Shown here: piece after piece, positions 1 through 14,018 of the stretch
How the letters are laid out: each line of letters begins with the position of its first letter
Position numbering within the stretch: position 1 is the stretch's first letter
Assembly: GCA_029224185.1 (NCBI GenBank)
Contig: CM055188.1
Coordinates: 11,165,497 to 11,229,496 of the forward strand
From: Karalla daura
Taxonomy: Eukaryota; Chordata; Actinopteri; Chaetodontiformes; Leiognathidae
Direction: 5' to 3'
Length of the DNA stretch: 64,000 nt
Notes under the pieces: model-generated
What the model saw: the letters and a program-made list of their open reading frames with translations, nothing else
Databases searched by the model: none
What the model was told of the DNA's origin: nothing
Position numbers and translations under genes: made by a program

Positions 1-1577
1 TGTGTCTTTGTGTTTTGCCTTTCAGTGCCGTGGATTTTAAATTCAGGGATCAAGTGTTAACTTGTTATAGAGGATCGTTTTCAGAGAGACGCAGCGTGGC
101 TGACAATAGAGGTCTCTGTCCCCACACCTTTGATGCACAGAGGGAGTTTGATGTATACACTGCTGGTTGGATCCATGCACGACAGCTGTTTGTTTTGGTC
201 TCGTGTCAACAAGTACAGAATCATTAGCCTGGTTTTGCCACAGGAATTTCTGGTCAAGGGAAATAGAAAGTGGTGGTGTCAAAGAAAAATGAAACACATC
301 AGAACAGTGCCTATAATGTGCTAGACACAAAAAACCTTTGATGCAGATGTTCAGAATGTACTTCCTAGAGAGACTTGCAAGCAAGGGCGGAATAAGGTAC
401 AGCACTTAGTCAACCTGTGGAATCAGGAGGATCTAGATTCAGGGAGCACATTTGATTCTGGAGATTAACTTTCAGATGCCAGACCTGTTGCTTTAAGGTC
501 ACAAAAGGTTGTATACTTGCTACCACACACATAGACACACACTCATTCACTCAGACACACACCTATGCATACATTCATTAGTCGTAATGCCAGTTGAAAA
601 TGATTCAGAAATGACAAAGGTTTCAGTGAATAATGCAACACCACATCACACCCAAGATTAGTCAGTAAAAATAACAATGTGAAAGTTCAAGCTGACTGTC
701 ATCTAACAAATCGAGCAAGGAAGTGATGAGGACAATAATAAATTAATTGCCCCTTCTGTGACAACCCAATGGTTTCCAGAGGTTTTGTTGATTTACATCC
801 TCCACAGCTGGCTTGGCATCTTCTTTTCTCATCTCTACGCGACTTGGGACCGTGAAATCACATGAAATGCGGCTCTGTGCAATATTATCACGTCTCCCAG
901 CAACTCTCAGCTCACATGTCTGTCATCATCTCATCTTGGAGAACAAAGGTTGCCATGATGGTGTAAGTTGGATGGATGAGGTAATGACTGGTTGCGGATG
1001 AATACGCTGGAGCATTCAACAACTAGCAGCACCAATCCCACTGGGGTTGCTCAAGACCAAACATAACTGTTTGTCTTGTGCCTGTGCAGACTGGATCTCA
1101 GCTGTTCTTTTCACAGCAATACCGTGAAGATGATATTAATTTTAAAACAGACAAGCACACATTAAGATTCCTCACAGAACTATAGGGAAGCAATGGGAAC
1201 TGACAAATCCATAGGATCCTCATTTATTCATGTTCCTGCTCACTTGTGTGTTTACACTGGACACTGTATTCATGTCTTGTGCTGTAGCATCCCCTGTCCA
1301 CAATGGCCCCACCATTGCCTATATTACAGAGTTGTTTATCATAAAAAAAAATCTACCCATCTTCCTCTCTATCTCTCTGAACACATTAAACTCACAGGAA
1401 ATGGTTAAACAGTACAGCCTACCAGATGTGCGGCATGCTCTTGCAACAGGGTTGGGCTTGGCAGCTTTTAAAGTCAAGCTGCCAGAGACTCTCCTGTCAG
1501 AGTCCTGGTGACAGCCTGTCAGTGAGCATTACACCTGTATTCACATCTATTGCTGTGGGAATCAAAGTCCTGGGAAG
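1..1577. other. Upstream flank of the transglutaminase gene
   Basis: I recognise no gene here. The open frames are short and mutually overlapping and match no family I know. A splice-acceptor-like tract ends at position 25, but the open frame after it is not recognisable. The last 100 bases probably include the 5' UTR of the transglutaminase gene that starts at 1578. Confidence 0.5.
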
Positions 1578-4500
1578 ATGACAGAGGAAGAGAAGGAATC
1601 CTGTGAGTAGGACATTGCTTTAAAATGCATTCTAATACCATAAATGCCTGAGATAACTTGTGTGTCCTGTGTGTATCCTATGAGACACTGTGCAGCTTAC
1701 TTTGGATGAAACTGAGTAAATTAAGGATTTACGCTATTGGGTTTGGTCCTCTGTGTGCTCTCACACTACATGAAGACGTTTTTTACAGCACTTTGAAACA
1801 ACATATATTTTAAGTATGGTTTACCAAACCCCCTTCGGCACAAGCTTCCCCATCCCTTCCACCTGCTCCATGCCTGAGGGGTTCATCTGGCTCTGTAGCC
1901 GCCGCAGTAGCTACTGCGCTGTGTTCACCAGCTTTGTCTGGTGTTTGTTCCTCCTGGAGATGGAGATGGAGTGAGTGTGATGGTGATGATGAAACTGAAA
2001 CTGGAAGTAAGCCAAAACACCAAAATTCACCTTGGTTCTGACATCAAGACGATAAGATAATGTCGGAGGAGCAGCGGCAATCTCATAAATCACATTGGAG
2101 TTTTAATATGAAATCCATATCCAGATTATGATCACATCATAATCAAAAATGATTCTGAAGATTTTCAGATCTCATGTTAACAAAGAACTTCCCGCCATCA
2201 TCACCTCACAAACATGGTTTCCCTCACGAAAACCTGTTGCTGATTGAATTCACAAGAGTCAAGGGTTTGACACAATGAAGCTAATGGCGTAAAATATCAA
2301 AGTCTTTGTGCTGTCTTTTCTTGAAACAAGTGTAAAAAGGAGTTTCCAGGTTGTTGAAAGAGGAGCAACTTTAAGTTGAGCTCTGCATCTCCAGGAATGT
2401 AGAAACAGTTATTGCCCTCTTAGTTCATCATGACCTGTAACATCTTGCCTTGAAACACACATCCAAACCCCCGCACACACACACAGAAATGTCCTCATCA
2501 CATTCTGTAATTCTTGATTCTACTTTTTACTTTCTACAAAGGAGCCTTTCACACTCTCCATGTTATGTTTACATACTTTGAGCACTTAAGCCCTGCCCTG
2601 CCTTACAGTAGTTTCTACTGCCATTGCAAGACAGCACAGTCACGTTTAATGCTCTGAGTCAGTTTCAGGAGTGTACTCCAGGTAGGTCCACACCTGCCTA
2701 TGAAGTCAGCGGGTTAAAATCTAAAGTTATGAGCTCACTGTCACAGACAGGCTACAGAACTTGCAGCTAACATATTTATATATTACATGGAAATTAACAG
2801 GATTTAACCTGCGACCTTGTACAAACAAGAATGGAGTAAGATGCTATTGATCATTTTGTTGTGTGTAGTTGGTGCAATCATATTTAAACACAAAGCTCTG
2901 GAGTTTCTGGATGGGAAAGTGTGTTGCTGGCTTCAAGAGACAAATGAAGTGACTGTTCATAACTGACATATTTCTCTTGAAAGATTACATAACTGATAGA
3001 GATGATATCTGTTTAGCAATAGCATCTTTCTTTCTGGTCACGGATGAATGAGATGTTTTCAGAGCTGCCATCTTGTGTAATCCTGTGATGAACAGACGCT
3101 TTAAACCCCCTGTTGTTTGACTGTGCTTGATCTCTTTCAGTTGTCAAAGGAGTTGACCTCCACTATAAAGACAACAACACCAAGCACCACACTGCTGAAA
3201 TATCTCATGATCGGCTGATTGTGCGGAGGGGCCAGGCCTTCAGCCTGACCCTCACACTGACCCAGCCTTTTGTTCCAAATCTTCACCCTCTCTCTGTAGT
3301 TGCCATTACAGGTGGGTCAGCTTTATATCTGTGACTACATCAGGCTATAAGAGAAATTGAGTTTTCTAAGAATCTATTTCAGCAGAGTCTTCTCTCCACC
3401 CACAGGAGATCACCCAGCTGAGGACCTGGGCACCAAGTCAGTGTTTGGTATCCCAGAACCTGTAGAGCGCTCCCCATCGGCCAAGGCGGTGTGGACAGTG
3501 GAGCTGGACACGGGCTCCTCGACCTTCCACCCAGTGGGGATCCTACATATGACAATTGTTCCCCCAGCTGACGCCCCAATAGGAGTGTACAGCCTGAAAG
3601 TGATCTTCAAGGAGAAGGAGGAAGAGCTTGCATCGCTCGTGGTGCTCTTTAACCCCTGGTGTGCAGGTCTGTCTGTCTGTCAGTCTGCCTCTCTCCCATT
3701 TTCCCTCTTTGTAAATATACATTTTTAATACATGACTGACTTGTCTACCCCCTATTTTCTGTCTCTCTCTCTCTGTGCCTGTTTGCACAGATGACTGGGT
3801 GTTTTTGCCTAATGAGGAGGAGAGACAAGAATATGTGATGAATGAACAAGGGACCATCTATAAAGGAACTGGAGAATACATTTCCCAGCAGCGATGGGAC
3901 TTTGGACAGGTACTTTTTTCACAAGCATGCACAAATGTACAAATGACCATAAGAAAGGTGACAGGTGGGCATCATATACTTTCATTACATATTTGTCCCT
4001 TTGCAGTTACATGGGATATGAAGTATATATGAAATGTAGATACTAGTGATCCCTCTTCAGTTTTAGACTCTCTGAACGTGTCTCTGAACTTTGTCATTTT
4101 AACAAAATCTGTTTCTACACACCAGATCTGTGTAGAAACAGACTGTAATATTCCCACACCTAAAAATATGGTCATTAACGGGTTTATAAAAGATAATCTT
4201 AAGGATTTTTGTTGTCATAATGTAATGTGCCACAATATTGCAGTGTGCAAAACACAAAAGGTTACCTCTTTTCCTCCACTACCTCCCCCTATCCAGTTTG
4301 AGGACTCCATGGTGGAAATTTGCATGATGATCCTGGACCTCAATCACAAGCACCAGAAAGACCCAGCCGATGACGTCTCAGCCCGCTGCAATCCCATCTA
4401 TGTCGGCCGTGTGGTCAGCGCTATGGTTAGTAATCTTGGTAATATCAGTGTGACAATATGTCTCAGTAGTCATCCTGACGGTCACATCCAGCTCATGTTT

Positions 4501-7500
4501 CCTCATTTATGTACCGTCCATGCAGATCAACAGTGACGATGACCGAGGTGTCCTGCAGGGCCGCTGGTCGCCTCCTTTCGTTGGCGGAGTTGCACCTTCT
4601 CACTGGAGTGGCAGCCATGCTATCCTCAAGCAGTGGCTAAAATATGACTGCTACCCAGTCAAGTATGGGCAGTGCTGGGTGTTTGCTGGGGTGATGTGCT
4701 CAGGTATCCATGTCTCCTTAAAATTTAGTGAAATGTTGTCAGTGGTTCAATTGAGAAGTTGTTTCTTCATGACCTCTCAGATATGAGGCATTCACATTTT
4801 TCTGATTCGTATCATTGTAACATGAACAAAATGGGATTGAATAATCCAACATTTCATAAACTAACCAAATGATCAGTGAATCAAAATTACAATTTTATTT
4901 CTATAATCATCTTTTCCCACAACCCTTGTAAAGAAGGTGTCTGACTTGAATCTGGCTTGCTGCAGTCAAATACACATTGAAAATAATAATGTCTGGGTAT
5001 ATACAAGGTAAATACAATTAATGACGGGATGAGGCAAATATTTTAAGTTAATTCCCTTTAGTTCTAAATATCCTGTTATGATATAACTAAAATTGGAAAA
5101 CAGCATTGCTTTAACACATTTCTTCCACTGATAATTAAAGACATGTATTAGTGTTTGTTAACTGTCACTGTTCTGAACTTTGACACCTCGAATCTCTGTG
5201 CTGCAGTGATGCGCCTGCTGGGCATACCCTGCCGCGTGATCACCAACTACCAGTCAGCCCATGACAACAACAGAAACCTCATCATTGACGTGTACCACGC
5301 TGACTATGGAGTCAGGGTGAGGCAGTCCCGTGACAGCGTTTGGTGAGAGGCATTGACTTGTTACGTCTCTCACACACACATAAGGTGGTGAGCAGCAATA
5401 GATGGCAGTAGGTTGAGATGCAATCTACTGCCATCATTTGATTTAATGGGTTTGCGTGCTATGCTAAAACTTGAGTCTCTGTGGGTGTGTGTGTGTGAAA
5501 GTTAATTTCTGACAGTACTCGCACAAACTGTCACTGCACCGTTGGTATGTGCTTAATGTGCCAAGTTATGACTTTTTTTTTTTTAATCGTGCTGGCAGTA
5601 AAGCTTGAACCTCTTCACACTTAAATCCTCAGTTTGGCACTCAGAGCTGTGCCTTCTGGTGGGTGTGCAACAAACTTTCCGTCTAAGAACCACACCTTTA
5701 AAGACAATAAATAAATATAGCCTGATTTATCAGACAAAATTGCCTGACAGATTTTCCTGTTTCCCCGAAGAAAGTGTCACAATTACTTCGAGGCATGATG
5801 AGACATGTTCTTAGACGTGAAGTCATGTTAGCATGTCAGCACTTGCATGGCTACTTCACATTATTCCTTGTGATTACACAAAGTAACTATTACGCATATT
5901 GGTAATGATATCCTATGGGTGTAATGAAACTCTTTAATCCATCACACCCAAGAGCTCTGGATTTGTCATAAAGGAAAATCATTATTTTCCACTGAGGTGA
6001 AAGGAGAACATATTGATAGTATAACACACCCACTGTGTCACAAGTGCAGCACTAAAAAGCATTAGCTATAGTTTAAAATATTATTTTGTTTACTGTCAAC
6101 AAATTCTACAGTGTCACTGATGAAATGAACCAAATAATGAGCCAACGAATGAAAATTTATGGAGTTGAGAAATATCAGCTCTGGAAACTTGAACAAAGAC
6201 GAGGAGCATTCGAGTCCTTAGCTCAGGTTTCTCTTAAACCTTGACTGCAGTGCAGATGCTCTGATGTAGACTCTGAACAGATGCTGTGTTTTAGGAACTA
6301 CCATGTGTGGGTGGAAGCGTGGATGAGGCGGCCAGACCTAGCTCACGCAAAGTATGATGGCTGGCAGGTGTTGGATCCAACGCCACAAGAGAAGAGTGAT
6401 GGTACTGTCTCTGTCACCGGTCTACCTAAACTTGCACTGAGAAACGTTTTTCCTTTTTGACCTTCATGGCCTTGTTTCCTGTCTGTACTGTCCTGTTCTG
6501 CACTTCTACAGTGTATCTTTCTACAGTGTTATTTAGCAAGGAGATACAAAATATGTATTTTTCTTAACGTCTTTTTTGTTTCTGTGAAATTTACACTACA
6601 TAAGGGTAACACTTGATTTTGCCATCCTTAAATCTTTTTAAACATCATAAATAATAAGACACTTTCTTTTTACCTTTTACTCAAACCATTACTATGTTAT
6701 TGTTCTCTGAAATCTATAGAATATAATAATATAAAAGTAATCAATCAATTGAGACAAGCAAAATAACATTTCATCCCCCAGTGATAAAGCTAAACATAAA
6801 TTACGTAAACTTTAACGCAGCTTTAACGGCAGCTTTGCCACAGTCAGTAAGCATCCAGACACTGTACAGAGTCTGTACATATACGTTGGAAACAACCTCA
6901 ACAGTCTCTCCTCCTGTAGGCGTGTACTGCTGCGGCCCAGCCCCGGTCAGAGCCATCCTGGATGGAGAAACTGACCTCAAGTACGATGTACCATTTGTCT
7001 ATGCCGAAGTCAACGCCGACTGTATTGACTGGCTGGTCAGTGAGAAGAAGTTCTGCCTCAGCATAATCTTAAGAACCCTCTTCCAAGGAAGTTATTATCT
7101 TGTCCAGATTTGTGTTAACAAATTGCCCTGTTTCGATCTCCCTACTGTTTGTGTGTCCAATAGGTCAAAGCTGATGGCTCAAAGATAAAGATCTGGTCTG
7201 ACACCAAGAAGGTTGGTCAAAGCATCTCCACCAAGTCCGTGGGCTCCAATAAGAGAGTAACCCTTACTGACTCCTACAAACACAAAGAGGGTGAGTTCAC
7301 GCAGAAAATGGATTACATACATCACATAGACCTGTGTGTGCTCCACAGCTGGGGCGGTGGTAGCTGACAAAGTTATTGCCCCCACAGGGTCAGACAAGGA
7401 GAGGGCTGTCTTTGAGTACGCCTGCAAAAACATCCCAAAAAATGACACAAATGAGAAGGATGAGAACAATCATGAAGAAAATGAAAATGGAGAAAATGGA

Positions 7501-9386
7501 GACAAAGAGGTGGGGAACGAAGGAGAGACAGAAGTAGGCAAGGAAACAGATGAAGAAAAGGAAAAAGATGGAGAAAGTTCTACGGGTGGAGAAACCCCAG
7601 ATGTCATCCCTTGTCTGCCCCCGGTGTCTTCACAATTCAAAGAGGTGTGTCAATGGAATTCATTTCTCTGTGAATTAATTGAAGAAGAATTCAGTAAAAT
7701 ATTGGAAGAGCAGTTATCTTCTTTGCTAACTAAAAAGATACAAGAGGGGAATAAATTATTCTCCATTGTCCATCGGTATAAGGCAAAAAGTTTGAAAAAA
7801 ACAAAAAAACCCACAAAAGTAGAGCAAAGATTCGGAGTGAAAAGTTGTGGCTACTGTGTATCACTTGTTCCTAGATAATTAAAAACAAGCAAGATGATAC
7901 CCCCCCTACAACATTCTCATTAGGATATGTTGCATTAACTGATCAGTATTCAGTCAGACTTATAGTCAGACTAGAATAGTCAACAAATTATCTCACCTAG
8001 ATCACCTTTTAACTCATGAATACACACTGATACAGTGATACAGTTTAAAATCAGCTTCACTCCATTTGTGTCATGATTCAATGCTGCAGGAGTCTACGCC
8101 AATAAATGGGAAGGATGTGAGCCTGAAGCTCGTGCTCTGCAGTACGAGCAGCGTTTGCAGGCCACTGTCCATCAACATTAATGTCACAGCCATGACATAC
8201 AATGGCTCAACAGCCGTCAACATCAAGTCGGAGGTGAAGGAGGCAACGCTGCAGCCTGGGACAGGTGACTCCTTCACTGGGCACATGTGTCAGCATGCAT
8301 GGCCAATGTGGAATTTTTGATTGGCAGAATGGCAGAAATTGAACCTACAATCAGCCATGAAGTGGTTTTAAATATCCTGTCTCCTTCACTTACAGATCTG
8401 TCCATACCCATCTTGGTCCCTTTCTCTGCCTACCATGAACACATGGTGAAATGTGACAGCATGAAAGTTTCTGCCATCATCACAGACAAAGAGCACCCAG
8501 ACAGCTGCTACCTGGCTGAGGACAACATCGTGCTGCTCAGCCCGCCCATCTCTGTCACCGTCAGTAACAATCCTGTCTGTCCACTGGTCTGCAATGCCAA
8601 TTGTATAACATTTAAGGGTGTATAAAATTATAAAATGGCATAGCATCTCATAACATGCCATGTTTGGCCTGAGGGTGGTGCTAGAGATAAAGTTAGAGAA
8701 TCCCTAAAGTTACCACAGTTCCCATGAGGAGAGAATGAATCTGTGAATCATTTTTAATGGCAATTAACCAAAAGATTAATTTCATTAATAAACAAATATT
8801 CCATTTTGTGGTAGTCCAGGAATATTGTCCCAAAAGCTATTAAGCTAGTTGGCTAAATCCTCTGGAAAACATCTCAGCATCTGTTGTTTCACAGGAGGAT
8901 ATCTAAGGTCCCAAAATAAAATAATACATTAAAGAAATTATGATCCCTTTAAGTCTCCTTGGTCCATGATGAATTAGTGCTCACATACAAATATGTAGGC
9001 AAGTAGTAATTTAATAAATTATATAGATACTCTACTGCTGGCTTCATAAGCAAAATGTTGAATTTGTTATTTCAAATCTCACAAATCGATATGTAAGTAA
9101 GTGTAAGTAACTGCTGTAATCAGATGTAGAAGAAACAACGCAGTATTCTCTGATTTAATATCAATGCCAAACACATAACTTTATATCTTCTCTAACAGCA
9201 AGAACTTGAATAATCTACTAAAATATGTTTTCCAGGTATCAGGTACAGTCAGACTCTACCAGGAGGCAACAGGGGAGTTGGTTTTCACAAACCCAATGAA
9301 CAAGACGCTGACCGGCTGCAATCTGACTCTATCTGGAAGTGGCCTGTTCAATGGAGACGTCAAATGCGAGTGAGTATGTGTATGTT

Positions 9387-9442
<56 letters not shown>

Positions 9443-9805
9443 ATGCTGGTCTAAGGTGAGCAGCGCAACAAGTGAGAATTGGTGGTAAAATTAAACTCAG
9501 AAACAGAACAACAGACAAATTCAATTATAAAGAAAAACAAAACAAAACGAAAACGGGTGAAATGTTTATTTCATAGCCAACAGTTGAAAAGATTCAAAAA
9601 GACCTGGTTGAATGAAATTGTCCAGAAATCAGAAAGTCAGTTCACAAAAAGGCCAGCTCATGCAGGGGGGAAAAGTTGGTGTAGCGTGCAGAAACAAAAC
9701 AAAAACAAAATCAAAATCAATCAATTAGCCCTCTGGAGGAGGAGAAGAAATGCACACATGTAACAATGTGTGTGTGTGTATGTGTGTGTGTGACTGAGAG
9801 AGGAA

Positions 9806-9841
<36 letters not shown>

Positions 9842-10653
9842 TTTGGAGTCTAGCTGAACTCCTTAACATAAATTGATAAATATTAAATTGTGAATTTTGT
9901 TGTTACTGTCTGTTGTTGATGTCGTCACTGTCCCTCTCTCTTCTCTGTCTGCTTTCTGTCCCGTGGTCTGGTGCAGCTCAAACAACCCATCCAGTGATGT
10001 TGCAGATAGCATCAAAAACACCAATAAGACAGATTTTCTTCTTTTTCCCCATATGAAACAGGAGATGAATATTAAATATTCATTTATTCTTGTAGAATAA
10101 AACCTGCTTGGCACAAGAAAGCCATTTATTACTGTGCTGTATGCCTAAACTGCTGGACAGGACAAGTTTGAAAAACAGATTAAAAAATAGAATAAGACAG
10201 CATAAACAACCGCACAACCACTTTTGCTGAATAAAACAATAAGTGATAAAAATTATTGTAAAAAAATGATGGTGCAGTTTGACCAAAATCAGACAGTAAC
10301 CAATCAAGAACTGAATCAAAAACTTTTTTTTTTTTTTTTACATTACAAGCAGTGTTTCTGGTCTTTTTAATTTTTTGGATTGATACTCAGGACACAATGA
10401 TATAAAAACTGACTGAGGCTTGTAGGTCAAAACCTATTTTGGTGACTGTGCCAATTAAGAGTGCAGATTCAAATGTGCGCTTTCTTCTTGCTCTTTGTGT
10501 TGCAGGATCCCAGATATGAAGCCTAATACCCGGATACGTGCCTCTTTCTTCTTTGTCCCCTACAAGATTGGAGAGAAGACTCTCCTAGTGGACTTTGACT
10601 GTTCAGACTTTAGAGACATCAAAGCCAGCTACAATGTCTATGTCAGGCTATAA
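1578..10653 (+). CDS. tgm5l: Transglutaminase, TGM5/TGM2-like soluble type
   Basis: Ca2+-dependent protein-glutamine gamma-glutamyltransferase; the family forms Gln-Lys isopeptide crosslinks. Fifteen coding exons read in frame: 1578-1602, 3141-3311, 3406-3666, 3791-3909, 4297-4425, 4526-4703, 5207-5342, 6295-6401, 6920-7035, 7164-7290, 7388-7644, 8090-8264, 8396-8559, 9236-9369, 10506-10653 (748 aa). The tiny first exon and the 119, 129 and 178-base exons match the family gene structure. Order: N-terminal beta-sandwich (VRRGQAF near residue 40), catalytic core, linker, two C-terminal barrels. The active-site motif YGQCWVFAGV puts the nucleophile at Cys285, with His343 (NYHVWVEAW), Asp367 (GWQVLDPTPQE) and the oxyanion-hole Trp249 also present. 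No signal peptide is seen, as expected for this family. The linker carries an acidic insert at about residues 475-524. The C-terminus, RDIKASYNVYV, resembles TGM5 more than TGM2, so the paralogue name is probable rather than certain; the family call is firm. Confidence 0.93.
4108..4142. repeat. Short perfect inverted repeat in transglutaminase intron 4
   Basis: TCTGTTTCTACACA at 4108-4121 is followed, after a 7-base loop, by its exact reverse complement at 4129-4142. It lies between coding exons 4 and 5. Its function, if any, is unknown. Confidence 0.8.
9391..9439 (+). repeat. (TG)n microsatellite beside the exon 14 splice donor
   Basis: An uninterrupted TG run of about 49 bases begins roughly 20 bases after the exon 14 donor. 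A purine-rich (GA)n run follows in the same intron at 9811-9839. Confidence 0.95.
9811..9839 (+). repeat. (GA)n microsatellite
   Basis: A simple GA dinucleotide run in transglutaminase intron 14, preceded by GT-rich and GGAA-rich sequence. Confidence 0.9.
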
Positions 10654-11089
10654 ATTTTCACAAAAGAGTCATGTGTTTAATCACAAATTTCTGCACAAAA
10701 ACTCGCTCACACATGGCAAAAATAACACAGTTAATGGATCAAGACAGTGAGAGATATATCCCTAGGAAGATCTTAGATATTCTGAAAATCTTTGGTGCTA
10801 GTTATGTTCAGTGCAGTCAAGGAAGAATTGGCTTCCTCTGAGTGTTTCTCAATCTGTGCTGATTTTCATTTGTTTTTTCTTTAAAAAAAACATTTTTGAT
10901 GATATCTGTATGTAGGGGGAATGAAGATGTTTGGTTATACAACTAACAGCTGTGGATGATGTTGGACACCACATATTTCCCTGCAGTTTTGCAGTATGAT
11001 TTTTTTTTATGCTGGTAAATGTTGGGCTGAGGTTGGACATGCAGTGAAAAGACACTGCGCCATAAAGTCACACTCTGGCTTTTTGCTGA

Positions 11090-11095
11090 AATAAA
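11090..11095 (+). terminator. Probable polyadenylation signal of the transglutaminase gene
   Basis: Canonical AATAAA 437 bases after the stop codon, followed within about 40 bases by a GT-rich stretch (CTGTGTCTTTGTTGGTG). It implies a 3' UTR of about 450-470 bases. Confidence 0.65.
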
Positions 11096-11119
11096 CTGTT
11101 TACTGAAAGGTATCCTCTG

Positions 11120-13039
<1,920 letters not shown>

Positions 13040-13320
13040 TACGTTCATTGTTTCTGGGTCATGTCGTTTCCGAGTGACGTGAACGCAGCGTGACGAAGTT
13101 AACGTACGGGAGCTCGCGAGGAACACGGCACAGGAGCCACCGAGGAAGTTGCGCTTCAGCGTCTCCGAAACCTCCGCTAGTTGCAGGAGCCGGCGTGGGA
13201 CTGAAGACTGGGGAAGAGAGTCCACTGAGGAAGGTGTGTATGTTAACAGCGAGGTAACGGGGTTCCGGACAGGTGTGGTCAGAGGCAGAGGTGAGTGGTT
13301 GTTGTGGAGGGTTTAAGTCG
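13040..13320 (+). promoter_or_regulatory. tomm34: CpG-rich promoter and untranslated first exon of tomm34
   Basis: CpG density rises sharply here compared with the AT-rich flank. A likely untranslated exon ends at 13233 (GAGGAAG before GTGTGTATG). The next exon would begin at the acceptor TCATCTCAG, near 13994, just before the start codon. A CRE-like GTGACGTGA lies near 13074. The exact start of transcription cannot be read from the sequence. Confidence 0.55.
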
Positions 13321-14018
13321 CTCTGTGTCTGGGTGAAACCACGTAAACATTAGCGAAGCTAGCTCCGTGGTTAGCCTGCTAATTTAGCTCCACATAAACA
13401 GCCCTCAAGGAGCTAACTTTTGTTATAAGAGAGCAGAAGTGTCGCCGTTTGACACAGACTCAAGTGATTTACCTTTAAGATTGAACCTTTCAATAACTTA
13501 TCAAATTTATTGTTAAGTGAATTAGTAGTTAGGTGGCGCATCTCTGAGGTTAATGTCTAGGAAAAGCTGCTGTGTGAAGATAAACTAGGATAAGACAAAT
13601 GACTGTCGGAATTAAAGATCGATACTGACGTCAGGTTTGGGTTAATTGGGAACATGTAGCTCAAATCAAAAGTTTGAAGTATTGACTGTAACCTGGCACC
13701 GTGCGTTTTTGCTGACACTTTGAAATACAGGTAATATTTTGCTATTATTCCCTATATTTCATTGATATTTTGTCATATTGTAGAAAATGTGGTATGAAGA
13801 TAGATGGATGCACTTTATCTATCTCACACTTCTATTATTAGTATTATCACACTTATTTTTTATGTCTAACAACACTATTAACGTTGTAACCTGGAACCTG
13901 AAACTCCCAAAGGGAACCTACCCACCAGGGACGAACAGATTATCTGTCTATGGATGTGTTTTCAGTGTACTGATGCTTGCCAGTCTCATCTCAGGTCACA
14001 TTAATTCAAGCCGAAGAG

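Noticed and set aside
15..227. Possible terminal exon of an upstream gene after the acceptor-like TTGCCTTTCAG
   Set aside because: The frame is open for 70 codons but resembles no known protein, and no upstream sequence is available to test it.
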